Source: Thecaphora thlaspeos
Lineage: Eukaryota; Basidiomycota; Ustilaginomycetes; Urocystidales; Glomosporiaceae
Assembly: GCA_900291925.1 (NCBI GenBank)
Contig: UWYS01000007.1
Span: forward strand, 1-64,000
Reading direction: 5' to 3'
Length of the DNA: 64,000 nucleotides
The notes beneath the pieces are model-generated. The model ran no database searches and was not told the origin of the DNA. It saw only the letters and a list, made by a program, of their open reading frames with translations. The position numbers were made by a program, and so were the translations under genes. Numbering within the stretch: position 1 is the stretch's first letter; every line of letters starts with the position of its first letter. Below, piece after piece: positions 10,687-21,445 of this stretch.

Positions 10687-13600
10687 ATGATAGCCAGGCG
10701 CACCCGCCAGGTCCTCTCCCCCGTCCAGCAGCACCAGTCGCCCGAAGAGCAGGACTCGCCCCTCTTTCTCAACACCGCTCAGTTCCGTTGCGCTGGCTTC
10801 GCCGCATCGTCCTCATCCCTATCCTTCAAGCACTGCAACGAGGCCAGTCCTTCGTCGCTCTACCTCTCTAGCCTATCGTCGCACCCATACCAATCTCAGC
10901 GTGTCTCCTGCTTCGTCGAAGTCCCAGCAGGCACGATGGGAACAGCCAGCAACAGCGGCCATGGTGCGGGCACCAAGCGCAAGCGGGTCGGCGCCGGCGC
11001 CTCTACCACCATGTCTACCGATCTCCGCGGCAGACGGACAGCGACGGCACCGACAGCGGAGCGCAGTAGGAGAGGCCGCGTCGGGAAGGGAACCGGCACC
11101 GGCAATGGCGATGCCAGCAGCAGCGTGTCGACGGGTCTTCGCCGCAGGGGCTTCCCCCCCTCGACACCGCAAAAGGCACCCCTCTCCAACGCCAGCAACA
11201 ACTCGGACTGGTCCTCGCTCGCCTCCAACTCTCCCTCCAATTTGCGCACCCAGACTCTGCTCGAACACGACCGCCTCGATGCCCGCGACGTCCACGACCA
11301 GCTCGTCGAGAGCTGGATCAACGGAGGCGGCAGGGGCGGCAACGGATCGAATCAACTCTCGCTGCGCCAGAGCATGCGCGGCATGACGCTCGAGGACGGC
11401 CCGGCGTCTTCCACAGGTATGGCAAGCGGCAGCGGTGGCGGCGGCGGCGGCCGAGAGGGCAGCATTGGTAGGCGCAGAATCGGCGGACACCGTCACGGAC
11501 CGCATGACGCTCGCTCCACCACGGGTCACCGCAACATCGACGACCCTGCTGCAGTCAGCAGTCGCAGCCACAACTGCAACGACAGAGGCGTCGATGACGA
11601 AGACGAAGACGACGAGGCAGAGGACGAGCGCCTCCTGACGACGGCGCCCAACTGGCAGCTTTCCCGACTGCGGAAGGTCGACTTGATTCGCCTCAATCGA
11701 CTCGCTGGCGCCTGGGACGACAAAGACGATGACAGAGAGATCGATCCGGATCTCTACACCAAGCAGGAGCTCGTCAACAGCATCATTGTCGGTCGCTCGC
11801 GCCTTGACAAGGGCAAAGGCAAGGGCAAGCACACGGCAGCGGCAGCGGCCGAGGACCTCGATCTCGACGGCGGTCGCGCCGAGAAGAGCCACGGCCACGG
11901 ACCGGTCTCTGCATCGTTATCGTCGCTCCGAGCGACCCGCGGGTCGGCTGCTGCTGGCGGCGCTAGCGCTAGCGCTACCGGACAGCGCAGTCCTACCAGA
12001 CCGCTGCGAGACAGGGCAGCGAGATCGCGCTCCCGCTCTCGAACTCGCGGCTCAGTCCACCACGACGCCGTCCAGGGCGGAAAGAGAGGGGAATCTACTA
12101 GGAGAGGTTGTGCACGTCGGGCAGACGCCACCAGCGACTCCGAGGGCTCCAACGAGGGCGGAGGCGAAGAGACGGAAGCCGAGCCCGCTCGGGCAGCGGC
12201 CAACAGGCGGAGGACCACGATGGCCAGGAGGCCTCATGTCGGCGGCGGCGGCGGTACTCTTCGTCGCATGGACTCTTCGATGTTCGAGGAGGCGGAGCTG
12301 ATGCGGCACTCGTCCGCCACCGATGCTGATCAGGACGTCGACCACGACGGCGATGGCAGTTCTTGGCGGCGACGCCAGCGACCGGACTGTGCCGCACCTC
12401 GCCTCGGTCCTCACCGCCAGTCGCGGGCTGGACAGGCCGCCTCAATCCTCTCCGCCAGCCGCTCCAGCAGGCGCGGCCGTGATCGATCGATATTTGGAGG
12501 CTCGGACGCTGACGGCGGCGCCAACGACTCCTCCACCACCTCGCTCGCCTTCACCAGTTCCGGCGTCTCTCCGCTCGGGCCCCATTTGCTACGCAGGCGT
12601 GGCTCGAGGCGAAACCTTTTTGTCGCCTCATCGCCCGTCCGGGCGACCGGCTCGCGCATCCCCCTCGGCGGCGGCGGCAACGGAGGCATGACCGCCCGAC
12701 GCCGTCCGATGACGCGAGCCACGGCGGCGGCGCTGCAGGGGACGTTTGCCGGCGGTGGCGGTGGGGAGAGCTCCAGCAGCCGGACTTCGCGCGCGATGTG
12801 TCCATCTGGCCGCCGCACCACGAAGCATAGGGGCGTCGCCGTCGCCTTCCGCGAAGGGGCCGAGCTCTTTGGCGGCGACGATGCGCCAGCCGCCCGCGCC
12901 ACGGCCACGGCCACGGCCGCAGCTACAGCCACCACCGCTGCCAGCCGCTTAGGCCATCGCCGGACCCGCGATCCCAACACCATGGAAGAGGACTGGGAGG
13001 AGGAGGAGGAGGAAGAGGGGGAGGAAGAAAACGATCCGGCCACCCGCAGCAACGGCTCGCGGGATCATAGGGCAGCAGTCAGGGCGACGGAGGCCAAGGG
13101 GCCCGAGAGACGCTTGACGCGGGCCAAAGCGCGGCAAAACAGCTTGCATGAGCAATCTGCCGACGATGCTGACTGCGAGCTCGTGAGCAGCCAGCTCAGC
13201 GTCGCCGACGAGGAGTCGAATGAAGAAGGCAGCATGAATGTGGCCCGACGCCGAGGCGGGCAGCGCAAAGGCGGCCTGAACGGCCTCGAAGACATCGGTG
13301 ACGAGGAGGAGACACCCGGCAAGTCGGCCCGCAAGCCCCTGCGGGCTTTGCGAAGGGGATCGCAGAGCGGACAGCAACAGCAGCGCCGAGGAATCAAGGC
13401 GTCGAGTCACGTAGGCGTCAGCGGACATGGCGAAGACGAGACCGACACGACGACCGACCAAGCAGGGGAGGCGATCGGCGATGATGCCGAGGACGATTCT
13501 CCGAGCGACATCTCCTCGAGCGAAGAAGCGGAAACCCCGGTCAAGTTCCGCAAGCTGCGAAACGGCAAGCTCCGGATGCCGCCGTCGAAACGCGATGCCA

Positions 13601-15261
13601 TAGCCATTGACGACGACAACGGGGACGACGGCGACGACAAAGACGGCCCGCGTCAGCAGCTCAAAGAGGGTGGCGAGGAGGGAGGGGTCGATGTCGAGAT
13701 GGAGGCGGCCGATGTCGACGCCGACGTCGAAGCGGTGGCACGCGGGGATGTCGGGTCGGACGATGGCGGTCGGGGCATTGCAGTCGCCACAGCAGCCGGT
13801 GGGACCCGTCTATCGCCGGCGATCGAAGAGGCAATGTTTGAGCCGACAGCCAGTTCCCTCTCGCGGCTCCGGCGGGCGCAGCTCGTCGACCTGTGCGAGG
13901 CCCGCGCCCTACCGACGGACGAGGCCGACCGCAAGGCGGACCTGATCGACCGTCTGCTCCAGTGGTACTCGGTTCACGTCTCGCCGCCGGCCACCGCACG
14001 ACTGGGGCAGGACCATCGGGTGAATTCCAGCAACGACGACGAGCCCGATGCCGAGGCCGAGCAGTCCGACGCCGCCGGCTCCGACTGCAGCTCCGCCTCG
14101 ACGGCGAGGCAGGGGTCCGACTTCAACGCCAACGGCGACGGCGACGCGACCACACCGCGCACCGCAGAAAAGAAGAAGCGGGTCCCTGGCGGGGGCGGCC
14201 ATCGCCGGACGTACGCCGAGCGCGAGCCTACGTCGAGCGAGGTGCCGCTGCTGCTGCGCGGGCAGGCAGACAAGGTCGGGTCGGCGAGCAAGCTGCCAAC
14301 GCCGCCGCTGACGAGTCGCAACGACGAGGGGCATGCGGCGGAGCCGGGCGACGGCGTCGACGAGCTCAATGGGCTCGACCTTGAGAGCCTGGACCTCTTG
14401 GACAAGGAGATCCCGGCGTCGAAGCTGGAGAAGCTGGAAAAGATCGGCTCGGGCGGCTTCAAGGACGTCTACGTGGGGCGGTACCGCATTTCGAAGGCAC
14501 GCGTCAACCGCGTCGCCATCGCCGACATCCGCGACCAGCTGACGGAGATGGACATCAAGGAGCTGAGCCTGCTGCGCGACCTGAGGCACGAGAACATTGT
14601 TCGCTTCATCGGCGTGAGCATCCCGGACGACCCGAAGACGAGCGTGCCGTGCATGATTGTGAGCGAGCTGTGCGTCAATGGCGACCTGTTCGACTACATC
14701 CGCAACGTCGCGGCGCCCAACGACTACGAGGTGTTCCGCATCCTGCTCGAGACGGCGAGGGGGCTCGAGTACCTGCACACACGCACGCCGGCCATCATCC
14801 ATCGCGACTGCAAGTCGACGAACGTGCTCATCACGCGCAACCGGACGGCCAAGATCAACGACTTCGGCCTGGCCAAGGTGAAGAACACGCAGAGGTCGAT
14901 GATGCGTTCGCTGGTGGGGACGGTCAACTGGCAAGCAGTCGAACTGTGGGTGGCGAAGCCGCACTACAACGAAAAGGTGGACGTGTGGAGCGCAGCGATG
15001 ACGTTTTGGGAGACGTTACAGTGGCATCAGCCGGAAAAAAGGTATCCCTTTCAGGGCATGAATGAACATCAGATCTACCAGGACGTAGGTGGGCCGAAGA
15101 AGGTCAGACCGTATACGGGCAAGATCAGGAGACAGTTCGGAGCGGAGATCGTAGAACTCTTGGAGAGGATGTGGCATCATACTCCCAGGGAGAGACCGAG
15201 CATGACGCAGGTGTGCGAGGAGTTGGAGGCACTCGTAGCGATCAAGAAAGCAGAGGTGTAG
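10687..15261 (+). CDS. Large SAP-motif protein with C-terminal TKL-like kinase domain
   Basis: Intronless, 1524 residues from the first ATG; a second in-frame ATG at 10,936 (residue 84) has a strong context (A at -3, G at +4) and may be the true start. The N-terminal 1200 residues are low-complexity, with Arg/Lys-rich, Gly and acidic tracts, and hold two SAP-like helix pairs (about 325-368, and about 1056-1093 with LSRLRRAQLVDLCEA), suggesting chromatin or DNA association. The kinase domain begins at about 1247: glycine loop IGSGGF (1253-1258), HRDCKSTN (H1372, R1373, D1374), DFG (1392-1394) and GTVNW in the activation segment. The usual VAIK lysine is alanine here (VAIADI, A1279), while the alpha-C Glu seems kept. 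Substrate and pathway are unknown. Confidence 0.8.
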   Translation: MIARRTRQVLSPVQQHQSPEEQDSPLFLNTAQFRCAGFAASSSSLSFKHCNEASPSSLYLSSLSSHPYQSQRVSCFVEVPAGTMGTASNSGHGAGTKRKRVGAGASTTMSTDLRGRRTATAPTAERSRRGRVGKGTGTGNGDASSSVSTGLRRRGFPPSTPQKAPLSNASNNSDWSSLASNSPSNLRTQTLLEHDRLDARDVHDQLVESWINGGGRGGNGSNQLSLRQSMRGMTLEDGPASSTGMASGSGGGGGGREGSIGRRRIGGHRHGPHDARSTTGHRNIDDPAAVSSRSHNCNDRGVDDEDEDDEAEDERLLTTAPNWQLSRLRKVDLIRLNRLAGAWDDKDDDREIDPDLYTKQELVNSIIVGRSRLDKGKGKGKHTAAAAAEDLDLDGGRAEKSHGHGPVSASLSSLRATRGSAAAGGASASATGQRSPTRPLRDRAARSRSRSRTRGSVHHDAVQGGKRGESTRRGCARRADATSDSEGSNEGGGEETEAEPARAAANRRRTTMARRPHVGGGGGTLRRMDSSMFEEAELMRHSSATDADQDVDHDGDGSSWRRRQRPDCAAPRLGPHRQSRAGQAASILSASRSSRRGRDRSIFGGSDADGGANDSSTTSLAFTSSGVSPLGPHLLRRRGSRRNLFVASSPVRATGSRIPLGGGGNGGMTARRRPMTRATAAALQGTFAGGGGGESSSSRTSRAMCPSGRRTTKHRGVAVAFREGAELFGGDDAPAARATATATAAATATTAASRLGHRRTRDPNTMEEDWEEEEEEEGEEENDPATRSNGSRDHRAAVRATEAKGPERRLTRAKARQNSLHEQSADDADCELVSSQLSVADEESNEEGSMNVARRRGGQRKGGLNGLEDIGDEEETPGKSARKPLRALRRGSQSGQQQQRRGIKASSHVGVSGHGEDETDTTTDQAGEAIGDDAEDDSPSDISSSEEAETPVKFRKLRNGKLRMPPSKRDAIAIDDDNGDDGDDKDGPRQQLKEGGEEGGVDVEMEAADVDADVEAVARGDVGSDDGGRGIAVATAAGGTRLSPAIEEAMFEPTASSLSRLRRAQLVDLCEARALPTDEADRKADLIDRLLQWYSVHVSPPATARLGQDHRVNSSNDDEPDAEAEQSDAAGSDCSSASTARQGSDFNANGDGDATTPRTAEKKKRVPGGGGHRRTYAEREPTSSEVPLLLRGQADKVGSASKLPTPPLTSRNDEGHAAEPGDGVDELNGLDLESLDLLDKEIPASKLEKLEKIGSGGFKDVYVGRYRISKARVNRVAIADIRDQLTEMDIKELSLLRDLRHENIVRFIGVSIPDDPKTSVPCMIVSELCVNGDLFDYIRNVAAPNDYEVFRILLETARGLEYLHTRTPAIIHRDCKSTNVLITRNRTAKINDFGLAKVKNTQRSMMRSLVGTVNWQAVELWVAKPHYNEKVDVWSAAMTFWETLQWHQPEKRYPFQGMNEHQIYQDVGGPKKVRPYTGKIRRQFGAEIVELLERMWHHTPRERPSMTQVCEELEALVAIKKAEV

Positions 15262-16022
15262 GCGGGTTCAGCGGGTGGAGGCAAGAGATGAAACGCCTCA
15301 CTCGACAATCGATGTGTCAAGACCTCGCGATGACCATGCCACCTTGCGAAAAAACATCCCTCCATCCCGCAAATCCCGCCAATCTCACTCACCATGATTC
15401 GTCTTGTACTTCCATCTTCTCCGCTTCACAACGTCCATCCCATCCCAAATCTGCACCTATCACCATCCCATACACGTCCAAAAGCACAGAACCATCGTCC
15501 TTCCACATTTCATCAATGTATCTAATTTGTTGCATCAACCTGATCGTCGCATCTTCAGGGAAAGGCAGAGTCGAAGCTTTGATGATATTCGCTTTCCATC
15601 GAGTCGATTCGAGGTGACGAGCCCTCGATCAGCGATGGTCGACTCGCTCCTCTCGCCTAAGACAGAACGGACGGGATACGGCTGGACATGCCGTGCGGCA
15701 TTTCTCATGGCACATACAATAGGTCGTAGAGCGGAGCGGCGGAGACGCTATTGTACAGTGCGGGCGGGAAAACCGGCGGATAGTAGTGGTGTTAGGTTAT
15801 AGTAGTGATGGGTCGGGCTCGTCGTCGTCGCTGATTGCTTGCCGCGGGGAAAGGAAACGTCTCTCTCTTCTGCGTTCTTCTTCTACGACCGCCGGCTCTT
15901 GCTCGACTCCTTCGACGTCGACGAGCTTTTCGTTCTTTGCGACGCACTCCGCGTCACGGCCCCCCTCTCGCTGACCACCCATTTCGCCGTCCCGTCCGCT
16001 AGTATAACAGCTCGTGGATGAG
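15262..16022. other. Convergent 3' region, no gene seen
   Basis: 761 bp between the kinase stop and the CRM1 stop on the opposite strand. AT content is higher than in the flanking genes, as expected for 3' untranslated sequence. No protein or RNA gene was recognised. Confidence 0.4.
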
Positions 16023-19000
16023 TCACAGCTCCTCGTCCTCCTCCTTGATCTGCGACGGCTTGAGCATGCCAGGGACCTGGGCGGCCGCCTCGCGCTCGGC
16101 CGCCGCCTTGCGCTGCGCCTCGGCCTCCTTGTCCTCGAGGAAGAGGTCGGCGTTGTCCACCTCACCGCCGCCGTTGGTGCCTGCCACCTCGCGCGACGTG
16201 ATGAGGAAGTCGCGCAGGTGGAGCTTGTAGGCGCCCAGGTCGCTCGAGTGCATGCAGAGGCCGTTGACAAACTTGTCAATGTGGCTCGGCTGGACGTGCG
16301 AGAAGGCGGTGCGCAGCAGATTGGACGTGTACTGGCGGATAAAGAGGCGGTTGTTCATGTCGGGGTCCGAGACGGTCGCCGGATCCCAGAGCGGCGCCGT
16401 GACGCGATCCGTCTCGATAAGCTCAAAGATGCGCGCAAGGAGGGCGCATTGCGTCTTGAAGCCGCTCTTGTGGTCCGAGTCGGTCAGCACAAAGAAGATA
16501 TCCTGGATGACGTTGAGAAGGTACTGTTGGTAGAAGCCGTTGGCCACCTCGAGCGTTGAGCCGGAAATGTTGTTCAGCAGCTCGAGGCAGATGTTGAGGC
16601 CTGTGTCGGCAATGTCGCGCATCGTGTGCTTGATGGCCCAGATGATGCTGTCCATCGTCAGCTTGAACTTGGGCGGCGGGAGCTCGAGCAGCGCCGGGAA
16701 GCAGTGGAGGTTGATGGCGCGCAGCAGCTTGAAGAAGCCGACGCGATGCTCGGGGAACTCGGCAAAGTCCTGGTTGATCATGTTGAGCGTCGGTTCGAAG
16801 ACGGCGTCAAGCACCGGCGGAATCTTGTCAGTGAGCAGGTCCTGGAGGCGTGTCGTGATCGTCGCCATCACGTTGAGCACCTCGGCATCGCGCGCGGCGG
16901 GGACGTTGCGGTGGTAGTCGCCGAGGATGGCGTCGAGCAGCGAAGGGATGAGGTTGACGTTGACCGATTCGAGGTCGTCGGCGCGCTTGACGTACGTCTC
17001 GACGAGGCGGAGGATGTCCTTCTTGATGGTCCGAAGGCCACGAACGAGGGGTGTCTTCGTCGCGATCAGGCCTTCGGCCTCGACCTTGGAGCTGATGATG
17101 CCGCTGACACTGCGATAGAGGGCGAGCATATCGAGGTAGATCCGGCCAATCTGTGGGAGGAAGTAGGTACCGATCGAAGTGCAGGCCGAGACGTTGGTCT
17201 TGAGGACGTTAGAGAGAATCTTGATGTTCTCCGGGCTCCCGAGAACGTCGACGTTGTTGTGCGCCTGCTGCATCAGGTTGTCCCAGGCGCTATTGGGCAG
17301 CTCCATGAGCTTGGCAATGAGGCGCTCCTGCGTCGGCCGGTTGGGCTGCGCCGAGATCATGTAGCCGACCGCTTCATAGAAGGTGTGCACTTGAAGCGGC
17401 GTCAGGTCAAGCGTGATGCGGTGGAGGCTGCGAAGGATTTCGTCGATGAAAGGCTCCTGCTCGCCCGCCTGCTGCATCACAAAGTGGCGGCGACACTTTT
17501 GGGCGATCTTGATGAAGGTATCGCACGCCATGTCCTGGACGCCTTCGTGCGTCTCGTGCATGAACTCAAAGTTCTTGTTGACAACCGTCTTGAGGAACTT
17601 CCAGTGCGCCTTGAGGAAGCGCGGATACTGACCGACGATGTACATGATGTTGGAGGCGACGACCGCCTTGTTGTCCTTGCCGCGCTTCATCTCGCAGAGG
17701 CCGAGCAGATCCTTGATGACGGTGACGAGGAAGCGCTTCTCGGTCTCCTCGTTCATCGCGCCCGAGATTGACCCGAAGGCCCAGCAAAGCGTGTTGAGGT
17801 TGGCCCAGGACCACTCCGACCCGTCGACCTGCTTCAGGAGCTTCTCGTTCATGATGTTCTCCGTGTCGAGCACGTCGAGGTGCGTCAGGTAGACGAGGAC
17901 CTCGCGCATGCTCTTGTACAGGACGATGGTGTCGCTTTCCTTCATAAACTCGCGGACGATCTCGCCCTCGTCGTTCTCGACAATCAGCACCTCCTCCGGC
18001 TTCACCATCCGCTCGATCATGACCAGGCGCAGGTTAGAGAGGATGTTGGCGTAGATGTTCTTGCGGAGGGTGACCTGGCTGCTACCGCCGCTGCCGCCAC
18101 CGCCGTAGGCGCCGCCCAGATTGAGGCCGAGGATGGGGTTCATCTCGGCGTTGGGGAGCGCCCGAAGCTCCTTGTAGAGCTCGCTCACAAGCTTCGACCA
18201 GTACTCGAGGCAAATCTTGAAGACCTCGCGCTCGGGCACCTGCGAGACCTTGATGAGGTAGAGGTGGGCGTTGAGGAGGACGTCCTTGTTTTCGTCGTTC
18301 TCGACGAGCCCGAGGTGGCTAGTGAGGAAGTTTGAGAGGAAGAGGGCGAGGTTGAGGATGAGCTCCTGTTCGGCGTCAGAGCTCTTCTCGTAGGCGGCGG
18401 CAATGTTGGTCGAGGGCGGGATCATTCGGTTTACGGACGTCATGACCATGTTGAAGAGGACGACAAACTTCTGGTCATACTCGGGCCCGACGTTGAGGTT
18501 GGCGATCTCCGAGAGGCACTTGAGCGTGACGTTGCGGAACTCTGGGACCTCGAGGAAGCGGACGATGAGGTTGTCGATGACGTTGGTCTCGAAGATGTAG
18601 CCGAGCGGAATCCAGTTGAGGAAGCGGAGCATCGTCTCGAGCGTCGCCTTGATCAGGCTCGGCTTCTGTGCCTTTTCGAGCACCTCGGAGCAGAGCTGGA
18701 AGACCTCGCCAAACTCGCCGCACATCTGGTTCTTGAGGCTGGTTGTCTTGGACGTCGTCATCTGCTCGGCCGAATAGTCGAAAATCTCCTCGGAGAGGAG
18801 GCGGAGGATGGTCATGTTGTTTTCGCAGATCGAGAGCGAACCCTTGCTTGACGAGACAATCTCCGGGATGAAGGACGGCCAGTTGTGGGGCCACTCCTGC
18901 TTGAGGATCTGGACGAGGGTGGTGTCGAGCTTGCCAATGTATGTCTTTTCGCGCTTGAGGTTGGCCTCGTCCGACGACTGCTGGAGGATCATTTCGACGA

Positions 19001-19629
19001 TGAAATTGCGGATACCCTGCTGCTGGTCCTCGGGCAGGACCTTCCACCGGGTCGTGATCAGCTTGTCGAGGATCTGAAGCGCGATGTACTGTAGGCAGCG
19101 GTGGCGGCGACGGCAGCAGAGGCAGAGGCAGAGGGCGGAGATAAGCGAGGCAGGTGGAGAGAGGTGATGCAAGAGAAGGTTGCAGTGCAAAGATAGTCAG
19201 CGGCGGCGAGCAACGACGAACAAGGCATCGGCCGGCCAAAGGAGGACCGGGCTAGCGGCGTTTAACGGTCTCTGCCAGCGCACCGCTCCGACTCACCTTT
19301 GTCTGCGAGTTGCCGCTCTGCTGAAGGATGGCGGGTACTCTTTGCCACGCTTCGGGGTGTTCCTGAAACTGTGCGAGGGTCTGCTGCGCCATCTTTTGCT
19401 GTTGGGAGGGCGACGGGCGGGATCCAGGAAGGCAAGCAAGGGTCGGTTCGGGGATGGTGGTGGCGGAAGGGTTTGGTCAGCCTAGGGCGCTGGTGGAGCA
19501 GGGGCAAACAGCGGAGAAGGAAGTGGCGTTGGTACTCACGTCTGGGCCTACACCGGTGTACATTGCGGCGACGACGCGGTCGAGAAGACCGATGTCGAGG
19601 TCCTGACTAAAGTCGAGGATGGCCTCCAT
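16023..19629 (-). CDS. CRM1: Exportin-1, nuclear export receptor
   Basis: Three exons: 19629-19540, 19398-19297 and 19088-16023, giving 1085 residues (yeast Crm1 1084, human XPO1 1071). It carries leucine-rich nuclear export signal cargoes out of the nucleus with RanGTP. Exon 1 encodes ILDFSQDLDIGLLDRVV, exon 2 the segment ending WQRVPAILQQSGNSQTK, and exon 3 starts YIALQILDKL, the importin-beta N-terminal (CRIME) region. Very conserved HEAT-repeat segments include WPHNWPSFIPEI and VTVIKDLLGLCEMKRGKDN. In the NES-binding groove the residue matching human Cys528 is Cys529 (codon at 17696-17694), which predicts sensitivity to leptomycin B; the yeast protein has Thr here. All junctions are phase 0. 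The gene is divergent from PHO81. Confidence 0.97.
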
Positions 19630-21445
19630 CTTGGTGTCGGTGTCCGGCTGCGGAGTTGTAACGACGATGGTGATTGACTGCAGATCTGCGAGTGGGACGC
19701 CGTGGCCAAATGAGCGTCGAGCCTGGTGCGGAATCCGGTGCTGACGCAGCTGCCAGAGGGTGGGTCGGATGGATGAATGGGTCTCTCCGGGACGGGTAAG
19801 GGCGGGGTGGCGGGAGGTGTAACGAGAGCGGTCTGTGGGTCAGAGGTGTACACAGTGGCGCGGTGGCGTGAAAGAGTTGTGTGACAAGGGAGGGGGGGCG
19901 AAGACACGGCTGTGGTAGCAGGCGGCGATGGGGCCGGTCGGCAAGGAAGGCAGGGGTGGCGGAAACTGTATGTGATGCTGGTGGTATGGGTGGTGATGGT
20001 GGTGGTGGAGATGGTGTGAAGTGGATCGGAAAGGAAAGGCGCAGTAGCTCTGGGCCAGGGTTCGCTGCGCTGCGTCGCCTGGGCCTGTCGGTCCGTGTGG
20101 GAGTGGGTGTGTCCGGGCCGCTGGCCCATCTGGCCGGCCTTTTTTTTTTTTCTCTGTCGAGAAAGATCCACCAGCTCAGCGGCCAGCGCCAGCGCGCCGT
20201 GTCCGTCGACCCTTTTTTTTTCCGCAAAGAGGCCGGTGGCTGACAGGCTCACACACTCGAGCTTCATCCCGACATCAGCGTAGAGTCGAGTGCAATTTTG
20301 AATCGCGCTCTTGGCTCGCCGACCTGTACATACTGAGGTGGCGGCGACTGCGCCCCCCTGCGCTCATCATCCTCCACCTTCTGCTACGTCAGTTGACAGC
20401 TCGCCTCGTCGCTGCGTCGCGAGATGCAGAGGCCGCCTCCTCACCTCTTCCTTAGTCGAGAAAGGTTTTGCCACCGAAGCTGGGAGCGCCTCTACCGCAC
20501 ACAGACCGATGTAGAGAGGGGTGGGCAACAGGCAAGTCGCCGCTCGAGCGGATCGGATCGGATCGCTCTTCCTTTTCTGAGGGTTATCGGGGAAGCCGCC
20601 TCGGCGGATCGCGCCACCACCAGCAACGTATGTACGTAACAGCATTTGGCGCCGGCACTCGAGCACAGGACCCTGGCTTCCTTTGATCTGCCTCCGTGTC
20701 AGGCTCGCTCGCCCAGATCATGGAGACGAGTCGATCTGGCGGCGTCTGGCTGGCACGCTTGGAGGTGAGCGTCGCTTCGGACGTCGCATCGACGATGATG
20801 GTGATGACGATGGTGGGCTTGGGTGCGTTGTTGGAGGGGGAGGGGGAAGGTGTAGTGTAGAGTGCAAGGAGCCGATGCAGGGGAGCGCTGTCGGGCGAAT
20901 GGGCGAATGGGCGGAGCGCACCCTGCAAGCGCGGGGCAAGGCGCTGGGGGGAGCCGTGCGTCGGTGGCCGCCCGCCCTTTTCGCCCATGAAAGCAGGCGC
21001 AGCCCTTTGGGCTGCCTTCCTTCGAGGCTGGCCCTTGCTCAACGCTTCGCCACCCTCCCTGTCGTCGACGACAAGCCATGGCCTTTCCTACTCTGCTTCC
21101 TTCTTCACCAGCCAACCTCTCGACCTAGACCGGCTCAGCACAGATCCACCACGTCCTCATCGTCCCCTCCAGCGCACCGCTCCCCTTCTTCTGCCTTCCC
21201 CCCGCCGCCGCCGTCGTCGTCTCGCGTCCCCGCCGCCTGCCTCTCTCCCCTCGCCAACAGCCGCGCTGCAGCGCCATCCGTAACCCCCTTCCCTCCCTCG
21301 ATCGGCATACGCCCACCCTCCGCACTCGTCCTCCTTCCCGCGAGGCGGGGCGACAAGCCCTCTTTCTTCCGGATCACGGCGACGCTTCCCTCGCTCCTCG
21401 TCCCACTACCGCCCAGCCGCCGGCTGGCTGCACCGAGTTGCAAAG
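19630..21445. promoter_or_regulatory. Divergent promoter region CRM1 / PHO81
   Basis: A 1.8-kb stretch between divergent starts. It holds T runs at 20140-20151 (12 nt) and 20213-20221, a purine-rich and G-rich block (19.7-20.05 kb), and a pyrimidine-rich leader before PHO81. Long open frames in it are compositionally odd and have no recognisable domain. Confidence 0.45.
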
